A DNA stretch of 64,000 bases from Virgifigura deserti (GCA_003576685.1 QOZR01000004.1:124001-188000); one strand, 5' to 3'. Shown: positions 6,681-15,005, counted from the first letter of the stretch. The notes: generated by a model from the sequence alone, not told the origin. Translations and numbers: made by a program.

Positions 6681-9655
6681 GCGGCACCTCGCACATCCAT
6701 CAGGCTTTCGGAAAGCGTCTGCAGCAGCGCGTCGCGATCGAACTTCGCGACATAGTCGTTGAAGCCCACCGCCCGTCCGCGGTCGATGTCGCGCGGCGAC
6801 GAGTGCGAGGACAGCGCGACCATCGGCGTGTTCTGCCAGCGCGTCCCCTTCTTCACCGTCTGGGCGAATTCGAAGCCGTTCATGCCTGGCATCTCGATGT
6901 CGCTGATGATGACGTCGAAATCCTCGCCGGCCTCATGGAGCATCAGCGCCTTGGCCGCGCTCTCGGCCGTCGTCACGTCATAGCCGGCGACCGACAGGAG
7001 CGGCGCCAGCAGGTTTCTGAAGAAGGGGCTGTCGTCGATCAGCAGGACGCGCTTGCCATCGCCGCCATCGCCCTCCGCCGTCCCGAACCAATCGCGGAAG
7101 GCCTGCGTCAGATAGTAGCCCGCGTCGATGATGTCGGTCGCGTGACCGGCGATGATCGCGCTGCCAATCCGCCCCGGCTCATCGGTAGACAGCTCCACCG
7201 CAAGCCGGTCCTCGACGATGTCGAGGATGGCGTCAACGGCGAGGCCCATCGATCGGTCACGGTCGGAGAAGACGAGAATCGGCTGCTTCCCGGTCTCCCC
7301 GATCTGGTGGTCGGCGCTGATCGAGATCAGCGGCATGAGCTGGCCGCGATATTGCACGACGCAGACGCCGTTGGACCGCTCGACCGTCGCTAGGTCGATC
7401 TCCTCCAGGCGGGCGACAAGCGCCAGCGGTACCGCCTTCGGCGCGCCGTCGCCGGCGCGGAACAGCAGGAGTGGCACGCGCTCCTCGCCGCGGTGGTCGC
7501 GGTGGGTGGCGACATCCGCAACGACCGCCTCGGCGAGGTTCATCTGGCCGCTCGAGATGGCGATCCCGTTCGGATCGAGGATCATGATCACGCTGCCGTC
7601 GCCGAGGATCGTGTTGCCGGAGAAGATCTCGATATGGCGCAGGATCGGCGCTACCGGCTTGACCACGATCTCCTCGGTGTCGAAGACCCTGTCGACGATC
7701 ATGCCGAAGCTGTGCGTTCCGACCTGGGTCACGACGATGAAGCTGTCCTCCGCGTCGTCGCCCTCGCCGATATGCAGCATCTCGCGCAGCGACACGAGCG
7801 GCAGAAGACGATTGCGCAACCGCAGAACAGGCGTGTCCTTGATCCGCTCGACGCTGTTGTCGGAGTTGGCGGAGATGCGAACCAGCTCGACGACGCTGAT
7901 CTGCGGGATCGCGAAGCGCTCGCCGGCGCATTCGACGATCAGCGCCGAGACGATGGCGAGCGTCAGCGGAATCTTGATGACGAAGGTGGAGCCGCGGCCC
8001 TCGGTCGAGCGCAGCTCGATGGTCCCGCCGATCTTCTCGATGTTCGTCTTGACGACGTCCATGCCGACGCCGCGCCCGGAGACGCTGGTAACCTTGTCGG
8101 CGGTCGAGAAGCCGGGCCTGAAGACCAGCTGCTGAACCTGCTGGACGGTGAAGTCGTCCAGCTCCGCCTGGGTGGCGATGCCGTTCTGCAGCGCCTTGGC
8201 CTTGATTTTTTCGAGCGCCAGACCCCGGCCATCGTCGGAGATCTCGATGATGATGTGACCGCCTTCGTGATAGGCGTTCAGCGTGATCTTGCCGGTATCG
8301 GGCTTCTTCCGCCTGCGTCGCTCCTCCGGCGTTTCCAGCCCGTGGTCCGCCGAGTTTCGCACCATATGCGTCAGCGGGTCCTTGATCATCTCGAGGACCT
8401 GGCGATCGAGCTCGGTATCCGCCCCGATCATCTGCAGGTCGATCTTCTTGCCCAGATCGTGGGCGAGATCCCGGACCAGGCGCGGCAGCTTCGCCCAGGC
8501 GTTCCCGATCGGCTGCATGCGCGTCTTCATCACCCCCTCCTGCAACTCGGAGGTGACGTGATTGAGCCGCTGCAATGGCGCCGCGAACTCGCTGTCCTTC
8601 TGCGTACGCAGGATCTGCAGAACCTGATTGCGGGTCAGCACCAGCTCGCTGACCATGGTCATCAGGTTCTCGAGCAGGTCGACATTGACCCGGATCGATT
8701 GGTTGGCGACGGCCGAGTCCTTCGTGCCCTCCTCCGCTTCGCCCGGCTTACCGGCGGTCGATGCCGCGGGCTTGGCCGCCTCCCGCTCGCGCTCCGGCGC
8801 TTCCCCCGGCGCTTCCGCGGTTGCCGGCATGTCGATTGTCGGGCTGGAGGTCGAAGGCGCTTCGGCCTGCACTGCCGAACCGGCTGCATCCGGGCGGGAT
8901 GCGGCGATCAGCCCCATGACCGTTTCGGCCGCATCCGCCGGCACTTCGAGCGCGGCCAGGGCGGCGCGCAGATACTCGTCGACGGCCGCGACATCCTGCG
9001 GCTCCATCGCCGCCGTCACGAAGCCGCGATGGGCGCTGGCCTGTGCGGCCTCCCGTTCCGATGCCGGCCCGCCAATCAGACCGCCAAGGAAGGCACGTTG
9101 CCCCGCCTGCAGAATGTCGAGGTTGATGTCCGCGACGTAGCCCTTCAGCTGCTCGTCCGCGACCACGCTGCCGTAGAAGACCTCGACGATGGCGTCGATC
9201 GCCGCCAGACCGCCGACCCGGTCGTACAGGCTGCTGGCGGCGGGTGGCGCGGAAGTCGCGGCCGGCTCCGCCGCGCCGACACCGTCGGCCAGGGCGTTCA
9301 GCCGATTGATCAGGGCCGAATCCTCGCCGGCCGGCTCCGCTTCGGTCTGCTCCAGCGTCCCCATCAGCGAGCGGACCCGATCGAGGCATTCCAGGATCAG
9401 CGAGACGGCTTCGGGCGTTACCTCGAGCTCGCCGTCGCGGACCTTGCCGAGCACATTCTCTCCGGCATGGGCGACCGCCTCCAGCCGCGGCAGCCCGAGA
9501 AAGCCGCAGGTTCCCTTAATGGTATGGACGAGACGAAAGATATTGCCGAGCAAAGCCGGATCGTTTGGATTCTGCTCCAATTTTACGAGTTCGACGTCCA
9601 ATACCGCGAGGCTCTCCGCAGTCTCGGTGAGAAATTCACTCAGCAGATCGTCCAT
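6677..9655 (-). CDS. cheA: hybrid chemotaxis histidine kinase CheA with an internal truncated-haemoglobin-like domain
   Basis: A 992-residue kinase, far longer than the usual ~650-750. Domains in order: HPt (1-105; phospho-His44 in RLVHTIKGTCGFLG); a globin-like insert (about 142-256); a Pro/Ala/Glu-rich linker (257-316); dimerisation domain (318-380); HATPase (381-560; N box HMVRNSADHG, G boxes DDGRGL and GRGVGMDVV); CheW-like 1 (562-700); CheW-like 2 (724-855); receiver (868-990; Asp874/Asp875, phospho-acceptor Asp919, Lys971). The insert begins SLYDRVGG and aligns by eye over its length with mycobacterial HbN. It keeps Tyr161 (B10), Gln186 (E11) and His209 (candidate proximal F8). It therefore may bind haem and gas. 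It heads the cheAWYBR operon. Confidence 0.93.
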   Translation of the reverse strand: MDDLLSEFLTETAESLAVLDVELVKLEQNPNDPALLGNIFRLVHTIKGTCGFLGLPRLEAVAHAGENVLGKVRDGELEVTPEAVSLILECLDRVRSLMGTLEQTEAEPAGEDSALINRLNALADGVGAAEPAATSAPPAASSLYDRVGGLAAIDAIVEVFYGSVVADEQLKGYVADINLDILQAGQRAFLGGLIGGPASEREAAQASAHRGFVTAAMEPQDVAAVDEYLRAALAALEVPADAAETVMGLIAASRPDAAGSAVQAEAPSTSSPTIDMPATAEAPGEAPEREREAAKPAASTAGKPGEAEEGTKDSAVANQSIRVNVDLLENLMTMVSELVLTRNQVLQILRTQKDSEFAAPLQRLNHVTSELQEGVMKTRMQPIGNAWAKLPRLVRDLAHDLGKKIDLQMIGADTELDRQVLEMIKDPLTHMVRNSADHGLETPEERRRRKKPDTGKITLNAYHEGGHIIIEISDDGRGLALEKIKAKALQNGIATQAELDDFTVQQVQQLVFRPGFSTADKVTSVSGRGVGMDVVKTNIEKIGGTIELRSTEGRGSTFVIKIPLTLAIVSALIVECAGERFAIPQISVVELVRISANSDNSVERIKDTPVLRLRNRLLPLVSLREMLHIGEGDDAEDSFIVVTQVGTHSFGMIVDRVFDTEEIVVKPVAPILRHIEIFSGNTILGDGSVIMILDPNGIAISSGQMNLAEAVVADVATHRDHRGEERVPLLLFRAGDGAPKAVPLALVARLEEIDLATVERSNGVCVVQYRGQLMPLISISADHQIGETGKQPILVFSDRDRSMGLAVDAILDIVEDRLAVELSTDEPGRIGSAIIAGHATDIIDAGYYLTQAFRDWFGTAEGDGGDGKRVLLIDDSPFFRNLLAPLLSVAGYDVTTAESAAKALMLHEAGEDFDVIISDIEMPGMNGFEFAQTVKKGTRWQNTPMVALSSHSSPRDIDRGRAVGFNDYVAKFDRDALLQTLSESLMDVRGAA
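8888..9232 (-). other. truncated (2/2) haemoglobin-like domain inside CheA
   Basis: Residues 142-256 of CheA. Recognisable elements are LYDRVGG (start of the 2/2 globin fold), AIVEVFYGSVVADEQL (B helix, FY with Tyr161 at B10), LQAGQRAFLGGLIGGP (E helix with Gln186 at E11, then the GGP turn) and SAHRGF (His209 at F8). A G/H-helix region AALAALEVPADAAETV follows. The pairing of B10 Tyr with E11 Gln is known to hold bound oxygen in group I truncated haemoglobins. The alignment was made from memory of the family and needs a profile search. Confidence 0.8.
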
Positions 9656-9790
9656 CAGATTTCCTATGACTTGTCCCGAATATCGGGGAAGACAGGATCT
9701 ACGACAGGGCTCGGAGTCCCGCCGCGAAGATGGCGATTAGAGTGTCATTGCAACCTTAAGAAGCGGTGAAAACAGTGTCTTGGCAGCCGA

Positions 9791-10441
9791 TCACCGCGCC
9801 GCCAGGGCCAGCCGGAGACGCACCGGCCCGGGAGCCGGGGCCGAAACCTCGACATGGCCGCCGAACGCTTCCGCGAGGCGGATCAGGAAATAGCCCTGCA
9901 CGGTCTTCGCCGTCAGCGCCTCGACATCCGCATCCACGGCGAGCGCCGAGCGGATCTCGTCGGCGAGCCGGGCATCCTGACCGGTCGCGGTCACGGTGGC
10001 GACGGCTCCCTGGCCCCCTCCCTCTTGAGACGCCGCCAGATCGACGGCCAGTTCGCCGCCGCGCGGCAGCGCCTCGATGGCCAGGAGCAGCATGTTCAGG
10101 ATGAGCTTCGCCATGCCCTGCGGCATGCCGGCTTCCGGCAGGCTGGAGGACCAGCCGAGCGTGATCTTGCCACCTTCCAGGATTCCCGACGCGAGGGACC
10201 GCGCCTCGCCCTCCCCGACCGCGGCCGTGCTGCCCGCGGCGCCATAGGCGATCCGGTAGAACTGCAACAGGGCGGACGCCCGCCGCACACTCTTGATCGA
10301 GAGCGCGAGCGCATCGGCGGCCATCCCCGCCTCCTCCTCTTCCAGCAGCTCGAGCCCGTTGCCGACGGCGCCGACCGGACTGATCAGCTCGTGACAGAGT
10401 CGCGACGAAAGCAGTTCGGTGATGCGCAGATCGATCTTCAT
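9791..10441 (-). CDS. chpT: histidine phosphotransferase ChpT
   Basis: A 216-residue protein that looks like a degenerate histidine kinase: an N-terminal dimerisation helix with phospho-His17 in SSRLCHELISPVGAVGNGLEL, then a shortened ATPase-like domain without convincing G boxes. This is the architecture of ChpT, which passes phosphate from CckA to CtrA and CpdR. A ctrA gene lies 6 kb away on the other side of the che operon. It is upstream of cheA in the same direction with a 135-base gap, so co-transcription is possible but unproven. Confidence 0.88.
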   Translation of the reverse strand: MKIDLRITELLSSRLCHELISPVGAVGNGLELLEEEEAGMAADALALSIKSVRRASALLQFYRIAYGAAGSTAAVGEGEARSLASGILEGGKITLGWSSSLPEAGMPQGMAKLILNMLLLAIEALPRGGELAVDLAASQEGGGQGAVATVTATGQDARLADEIRSALAVDADVEALTAKTVQGYFLIRLAEAFGGHVEVSAPAPGPVRLRLALAAR

Positions 10442-10578
10442 GGTATTTCTCTTCCCCCTCGGTCCTCTCGGTGCGCCTCGACACGGCGGAGTTGCGGTGC
10501 CTTGTATTCCTTCGCCGCACCCCTCTATTAACCGATAATCGACTCTATCGGAATCCCAAGCTTTGGAGATCGCCCGCG

Positions 10579-10791
10579 ATGGTTGAACGTCTCCCTCCCG
10601 GCGCCCCTCTGCCCGGCTCCCCGCTGCCCGGCGCGCTCGTGCGTCATCCCGACCGCCCGGACTGGGGGATCGGTCAGGTCCAGTCGGTGATCGGCAACCG
10701 GATCACGGTGAATTTCGAGAACGCCGGCAAGCTGCTGATCAAGGGTGATGTGGTCAGCCTGGAGACGGTCGGCCCGGACGAGGACGTCTGA
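10579..10791 (+). CDS. DUF3553 domain protein
   Basis: A 70-residue protein. Its core LVRHPDRPDWGIGQVQSVIG followed by ITVNFENAGK matches the small DUF3553 family, seen in alphaproteobacteria and also at the C-terminus of some UvrD/DEAD-type helicases, with a fold resembling an RNA-polymerase- or nucleic-acid-binding Tudor-like barrel. The ATG at 10579 is chosen because it begins just before the conserved part; the reading frame extends upstream without conserved sequence. The N-terminus has a PLPGSPLPGA repeat. Function is unknown. Confidence 0.8.
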   Translation: MVERLPPGAPLPGSPLPGALVRHPDRPDWGIGQVQSVIGNRITVNFENAGKLLIKGDVVSLETVGPDEDV

Positions 10792-10919
10792 CCGACGGCG
10801 AGACGAGTCGCGGACCAAGCCTCCCGGCGAACCAAATCGCGCTTGATGGCGTTAACACAAGACCCGGCGCAGAGCATGGACAGGTTCTGTTAGGCGCCTC
10901 AAGAAGGAGGGAGATCAAC

Positions 10920-11006
10920 ATGCTGAAGTTCCTCGGCGGCACGATTGGGATCATCTTCCTCATTGGCCTGCTGGTCGTGATCGGGATTCTGGCCCTGATC
11001 TTCTGA
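10920..11006 (+). CDS. 28-residue single-span membrane peptide
   Basis: A very short frame starts at ATG 10920 behind a strong ribosome site (AAGAAGGAGGGAG, 7-8 bases upstream) and ends with TGA at 11004-11006. It encodes MLKFLGG, then one hydrophobic helix made almost only of Ile, Leu, Val, Gly and Phe, ending ALIF. The strong ribosome site and the clean hydrophobic composition favour a real small protein. It lies 40 bases before the phospholipase D-like gene and might be co-transcribed with it. No family is recognised. Confidence 0.6.
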   Translation: MLKFLGGTIGIIFLIGLLVVIGILALIF

Positions 11007-11046
11007 GCTCCCCGTCCCAACCGACCTGCCGAGACATGCCGGTAAC

Positions 11047-12579
11047 ATGAAAGGGCCGTCTTCCATGCCCGGTAGCGCTCCGGGAGAGGAGCCTCCCCCT
11101 CTCGCCGCAGGCGAGCGCGAGCGCTTGCTGCAGCCGGGGCGGAACTGCTGGCGCATCGAGCGGGCGCACCGGTTCGCGCCGATCGTCGACGCGGCCGACT
11201 ATTTCGCCGTTCTCAAGGCGGCGATCCTCGAGGCGCGGCACACGGTAATGCTGATCAGCTGGGACTTTGATACGCGCATCCTGCTGGAGCCCGACGATCC
11301 GAAGTCGGGCGTCCCGAACAAGCTTGGCGCGTTCATCTCCGAGGTGGTGAAGCGCCGCCCCAAGCTCTGCGCCTATGTCCTCAAATGGGATTTCAGCATC
11401 GTCCAGTCGCTCGGGCGGGGCGCAACCCCGCTCTTTATCCTCGATTGGATCACGGATCGGCGCATCCGGTTCAAACTCGACAGCGAGCATCCCCTGGGCG
11501 CATGCCATCACCAGAAAGTCGTCGTGATCGACGACGCGCTCGCCTTCTGCGGCGGCATCGACATGACGGTCGGCCGCTGGGACACGCGCGGGCATCTGGA
11601 CGATGACCGACGCCGGCGCAGCCCCTGGCATCGCTCGCTCGGCCCCTGGCACGACATCACGACGGCCGTGGACGGTGCGGCCGCCAAGGCGCTCGGCGAG
11701 CTCGCCCGCGAGCGGTGGCACCGGGCGACCGGCGAGCGCCTCGAGCCGCCGCCGCCTGAGCACGACCCTTGGCCGACACGGCTCGATCCAATGCTCCGCG
11801 ACATCGATGTCGCGATCGCGCGGACGGCGCCGGCGCATGGCGGCCGCCCCGAGATCCGCGAGATCGAGGCGCTCTATCTGACCGGCATCGCCGCCGCGCG
11901 GCGGACGATCTATCTGGAAAGCCAGTATTTCGCCTCGCGCCGGATCGCCGAGGCGCTCGCCGCACGGCTGCGCGAGGTGAACGGCCCCGAGATCGTGATC
12001 GTCAACCCGGAGTCGGCCGCGGGCTGGCTCGAGGAGGAGGCGATGGGCTCCGCCCGCGCCCGCCTGATCGCGGAGCTCCGCAAGGCGGATCGGCACGATC
12101 GTTTCCGAATCTATACGCCGGTTACCGCCGGCGGGACCCCGATCTATGTGCATGCCAAGGTGATGGCGGTCGACAATCGCCTGCTGCGCGTCGGATCGTC
12201 AAATCTCAACAACCGCTCCATGGGCTTCGACACCGAGTGCGATATCGCCATCGAGGCCGTGCCCGGGACGCCCGACGAGACGCGGATCGGCACTGCCATC
12301 GCCGCCGTCCGGAATGGGCTCGTCGCCGAGCATCTCGGCGTCACGCCCGACGAAGTGGCCGCCGCCCATGCGGAGACCGGATCCTTCATCCGCGCGATCG
12401 AGACGCTGCGACGGCCCGGCCGCACTCTCGTGCCGTTCGAGGCCGAGCTGCCGAACGAGGCCGAGACCTTCATCGCCGAGCATGAGCTCCTCGACCCCGA
12501 ACGGCCGCAAGGACTGTGGACGGCGCTGACCCGGCGCGTCTGGAGGGGCGGCTCGGCGCTTCGGCCCGCGACGCGGTAA
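11047..12579 (+). CDS. phospholipase D-like phosphatidyltransferase/hydrolase
   Basis: A 510-residue PLD-superfamily enzyme with two catalytic HKD motifs: HHQKVVVIDDALAFCGGID (about 155-175) and HAKVMAVDNRLLRVGSSNLN (about 368-387). The two-motif, soluble arrangement resembles eukaryote-type PLDs and the bacterial family annotated as phospholipase D/transphosphatidylase, rather than cardiolipin synthases with N-terminal membrane spans. It would cut or exchange phospholipid head groups. There is no clear signal peptide, so it probably acts at the inner face of the membrane. It follows the small membrane peptide. Confidence 0.88.
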   Translation: MKGPSSMPGSAPGEEPPPLAAGERERLLQPGRNCWRIERAHRFAPIVDAADYFAVLKAAILEARHTVMLISWDFDTRILLEPDDPKSGVPNKLGAFISEVVKRRPKLCAYVLKWDFSIVQSLGRGATPLFILDWITDRRIRFKLDSEHPLGACHHQKVVVIDDALAFCGGIDMTVGRWDTRGHLDDDRRRRSPWHRSLGPWHDITTAVDGAAAKALGELARERWHRATGERLEPPPPEHDPWPTRLDPMLRDIDVAIARTAPAHGGRPEIREIEALYLTGIAAARRTIYLESQYFASRRIAEALAARLREVNGPEIVIVNPESAAGWLEEEAMGSARARLIAELRKADRHDRFRIYTPVTAGGTPIYVHAKVMAVDNRLLRVGSSNLNNRSMGFDTECDIAIEAVPGTPDETRIGTAIAAVRNGLVAEHLGVTPDEVAAAHAETGSFIRAIETLRRPGRTLVPFEAELPNEAETFIAEHELLDPERPQGLWTALTRRVWRGGSALRPATR

Positions 12580-12653
12580 GAGTACTCACCTCGTACGCGT
12601 CCGTGCTGCTAAACTGCTCCGCGAGGCACGGCAGAACGGACGGAGCGCATCGA

Positions 12654-13226
12654 ATGTCGGACCCACTTAACCTGAACCGCCTTCCGGATGACCTGCCGCG
12701 GCCCGAGGATGACGGCGCGTGCGACCATCTGCCGGGCATGACCATCCCGCCGATCTCGCTGCCGTCGACCGCGGGCCGCGATGTGAGGCTCGCCGACTCC
12801 GATGCGCCGCGGACGGTCGTCTACGCCTATCCGATGACGGGTGTTCCGGGCCAGCCGCTCCCCGACGGATGGGACATGATACCAGGCGCCCGCGGCTGTA
12901 CGCCCGAGGCTTGTTCCTTCCGCGATCACAGCCGGGAACTCGCCGAGCTCGGGGCCGGACTGTTCGGGCTGAGCACGCAGACGACCGCCTATCAGCAGGA
13001 GATGGTTCAGCGCCTCCATCTACCTTTCGAGGTGCTGAGCGATCACGAGCTGCGCCTTACCAAGGCTCTTGGGCTGCCGGTCTTGGAAGTGGCGGGTATG
13101 GTGCTGATGAAGCGGCTGACCCTGGTACTTCGGGCCGGCCGGATCGAACGGGTGTTCTATCCGGTCTTCCCGCCCGACCGGCATGCCGAGGAGGTCGTCG
13201 CCTGGCTCGGCAGCCATCCGCTCTGA
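12654..13226 (+). CDS. peroxiredoxin, Bcp/PrxQ type
   Basis: A 190-residue thioredoxin-fold peroxidase. The active segment GARGCTPEACSFRD holds Cys82 (peroxidatic) and Cys87 (resolving), the C-x4-C pattern of Bcp/PrxQ enzymes. It would reduce peroxides with thioredoxin-type donors. The family usually reads P-G-C-T, whereas here the residue before Gly-Cys is Arg and a PMTGVPGQPLPDGWDMIPG segment extends the loop, marking a subfamily of longer redoxin-domain proteins. The start at 12654 gives the N-terminus MSDPLNLNRL. It is convergent with mobA. Confidence 0.85.
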   Translation: MSDPLNLNRLPDDLPRPEDDGACDHLPGMTIPPISLPSTAGRDVRLADSDAPRTVVYAYPMTGVPGQPLPDGWDMIPGARGCTPEACSFRDHSRELAELGAGLFGLSTQTTAYQQEMVQRLHLPFEVLSDHELRLTKALGLPVLEVAGMVLMKRLTLVLRAGRIERVFYPVFPPDRHAEEVVAWLGSHPL

Positions 13227-13247
13227 CACCGGAGCATCAGCGGCGCA

Positions 13248-13877
13248 TCAGCCCAACAACCGCTCCGCCGCTTCGAGATCCTCGGGCCGGTTGGTGTTGA
13301 AGAAGGGATCGACCGGATCGGTCGGGAACTCGACGACCGCGAGCTTGTAGCGGCCGGTCCAGACATCGACCTTGCGGATGTCCTCCACGGTCATCGCGCG
13401 GCGCAGGTCCTCGCGTAGATCGACGGGCCAGAGCCCGGCCACCGGATGATGGCGCCCGCCGCTGGCGACGCAGGCCATGTCGGCGCCCTCGGCCTCCAAT
13501 CCGGCCATCAGCCGCTGGACGAGATCGGCCGGCAGGAACGGCGCATCGGTCGGAACGCTCGCGACGAAGCGGCAGTCGGGCGCCTCCGCCGCCGCCCAAT
13601 CGAGGCCGGTCAGCACGCCGGCGAGTGGGCCGGCATAGCCCGCCACGCTGTCGGCCGCGACCGGCAACCCGAAATCGCGGAAGCGTGCAGGATCGCCGTT
13701 GGCGTTCAGCAGCAGGTGGCGCACCTGGGGGCCGACGCGATCGACAATATGAGACAGGATCGGCCTGCCGCCCAGCGGCCGCAGGCATTTGTCGCCGCCG
13801 CCCATGCGACGCGACTGGCCGCCGGCCAGCAGCAGCCCAAGGACGGGCGGCCGGACGTCTGCTCGTTCAGGCGACAT
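13248..13877 (-). CDS. mobA: molybdenum cofactor guanylyltransferase MobA
   Basis: A 209-residue nucleotidyltransferase that couples GMP to molybdopterin to make the bis-MGD cofactor. The N-terminal signature LLLAGGQSRRMGGGDKCL binds the nucleotide. PTDAPFLPADLV is the metal-binding aspartate region, and FFNTNRPEDL near the C-terminus is diagnostic. It overlaps the 3' end of fdhD by 11 bases, so the two are an operon. With fdhD and the tungstate transporter it points to a bis-MGD formate dehydrogenase elsewhere in the genome. Confidence 0.94.
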   Translation of the reverse strand: MSPERADVRPPVLGLLLAGGQSRRMGGGDKCLRPLGGRPILSHIVDRVGPQVRHLLLNANGDPARFRDFGLPVAADSVAGYAGPLAGVLTGLDWAAAEAPDCRFVASVPTDAPFLPADLVQRLMAGLEAEGADMACVASGGRHHPVAGLWPVDLREDLRRAMTVEDIRKVDVWTGRYKLAVVEFPTDPVDPFFNTNRPEDLEAAERLLG

Positions 13878-14748
13878 CGTTCTCGAGGCTCGCCTTGCGC
13901 TGATGGCGCGGGCTCTCCTCGCCGACCGAGGCGGGATCGCCGTCGAAGCGGATGCGGTTCTCGCCGGACAGCGCGACGAACCGCTTTCCCTTGGCGCGGC
14001 CGATCAATGTCAGCCCGGCCCGGCGGGCCAGCTCGACGCCCCAGGCGGTGAAGCCCGAGCGCGAGATCAGGATCGGGATCCGCATCTGCACCGTCTTGAT
14101 CACCATCTCGCTGGTGAGCCGCCCGGTGGTGTAGAAGATCTTGCCCTCGGGGCCGATGCCCTTCAGATGCATGTAGCCGGCGATCTTATCGATCGCGTTG
14201 TGCCGGCCGACATCCTCCATATAGATCAGCGGCCGGTCCTCCTCGCAGAGCACGCAGCCATGGATCGCCCCGGCGGCGAGATAGAGGCTGGGGCTGGTGT
14301 TGATCTTCTTGCTGAGCGCATAGAGCCACGAGGTCCGCAACTCGGCCTCAGGGTCCAGCACGACCTCGTCGAACCTCTCCATCAGATCGCCGAACACCGT
14401 GCCCTGGGCGCAGCCCGAGGTCAGCGTCTTCTTCTGCAGCTTCTGCTCGAAATCGGTATGGCGCTCGGTGCGGACGACGACGACCTCGAGCTCGTCGTCA
14501 TACTCGATATCCGTCACCCGATCATCGGGGCGCAGCATGTTCTGGTTCAGGAGATAGCCGACGGCGAGGTAGTCGGGAAAATCGCCGATCGTCATCATCG
14601 TGACGATCTCCTGCCCGTTGAGGAACAGGGTCAGCGGCCGCTCGACGACGACGGCCGTGTCGATCCGCTTGCCCTCCTGGTCGATGCCAGTGACGTGGCG
14701 GGTCAGGCGCGGATCGTCAGGGTTCGGACGCAACAGGAATTCGCTCAT
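13867..14748 (-). CDS. fdhD: formate dehydrogenase accessory sulfurtransferase FdhD
   Basis: A 293-residue protein from MSEFLLRPNP that passes sulfur from a cysteine desulfurase to the Mo/W cofactor of formate dehydrogenase. Family marks include ERPLTLFLNG, TIGDFPDYLAVGYL, MEDVGRHNAIDK (176-187), IFYTTGRLTSEMV and ISRSGFTAWGVELA. Where many FdhD proteins carry C-x-x-C, this one reads GCAQG (only Cys113). Two further cysteines form CVLC at 165-168. An upstream ATG would add 24 residues of unlikely sequence. It is divergent from the tungstate transporter and forms an operon with mobA. Confidence 0.93.
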   Translation of the reverse strand: MSEFLLRPNPDDPRLTRHVTGIDQEGKRIDTAVVVERPLTLFLNGQEIVTMMTIGDFPDYLAVGYLLNQNMLRPDDRVTDIEYDDELEVVVVRTERHTDFEQKLQKKTLTSGCAQGTVFGDLMERFDEVVLDPEAELRTSWLYALSKKINTSPSLYLAAGAIHGCVLCEEDRPLIYMEDVGRHNAIDKIAGYMHLKGIGPEGKIFYTTGRLTSEMVIKTVQMRIPILISRSGFTAWGVELARRAGLTLIGRAKGKRFVALSGENRIRFDGDPASVGEESPRHQRKASLENDVA

Positions 14749-14871
14749 GGTTGGAAATATGCGGTCTGCTCCCCGTCTGCACAAGCGATGGACGCTCCAC
14801 GCTCCAAGTAAGGCCGGCAACGATCCGGTTCAGTTGTGGGACAAGCACGATCAGTGCGAGCACCACTGCGC

Positions 14872-14917
14872 TTGTCATTGCCGGACCCTGTCCTCGGACT
14901 TGATCCGGCAATGACAA
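14872..14917. repeat. REP-like palindrome between fdhD and the tungstate transporter
   Basis: Arms TTGTCATTGCCGGA (14872-14885) and TCCGGCAATGACAA (14904-14917) are perfect inverted repeats around an 18-base centre. The TCATTGCCGGA...TCCGGCAATGA core is a common dispersed palindrome in alphaproteobacterial genomes. It lies in the divergent intergenic region. It may be only a repetitive element, or may insulate the two promoters. Confidence 0.65.
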
Positions 14918-14986
14918 TGAGAGGTGTTTGGTCTGATTTTTTCTTGCATGAAATCACCATCTCGGCGGTAATATGGAGCGAATGCA

Positions 14987-15005
14987 CAATTTTGCGCAAT
15001 TTTGC
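14987..15005. promoter_or_regulatory. candidate operator upstream of the tungstate transporter
   Basis: Two direct repeats CAATTTTGC (14987-14995 and 14997-15005) are spaced at a 10-base period, and their junction makes the palindrome TTGCGCAA (14992-14999). They are AT-rich and lie about 45 bases before the permease start. The HTH regulator at 17.3-18.3 kb is the obvious candidate to bind, but this is inference. Confidence 0.4.

Noticed and set aside
6677..9655. CheA split or frameshifted because of its large size
   Set aside because: The frame is continuous through HPt, globin-like, kinase, CheW and receiver domains with consistent codon use; the extra length is accounted for by real domains.
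7493..9769. 758-codon open frame on the plus strand
   Set aside because: Antisense to cheA. Its composition is typical of a reversed GC-rich gene and it has no family resemblance or ribosome site.
10960..12153. 397-codon open frame on the minus strand
   Set aside because: Antisense to the phospholipase D-like gene, whose two HKD motifs are unmistakable.
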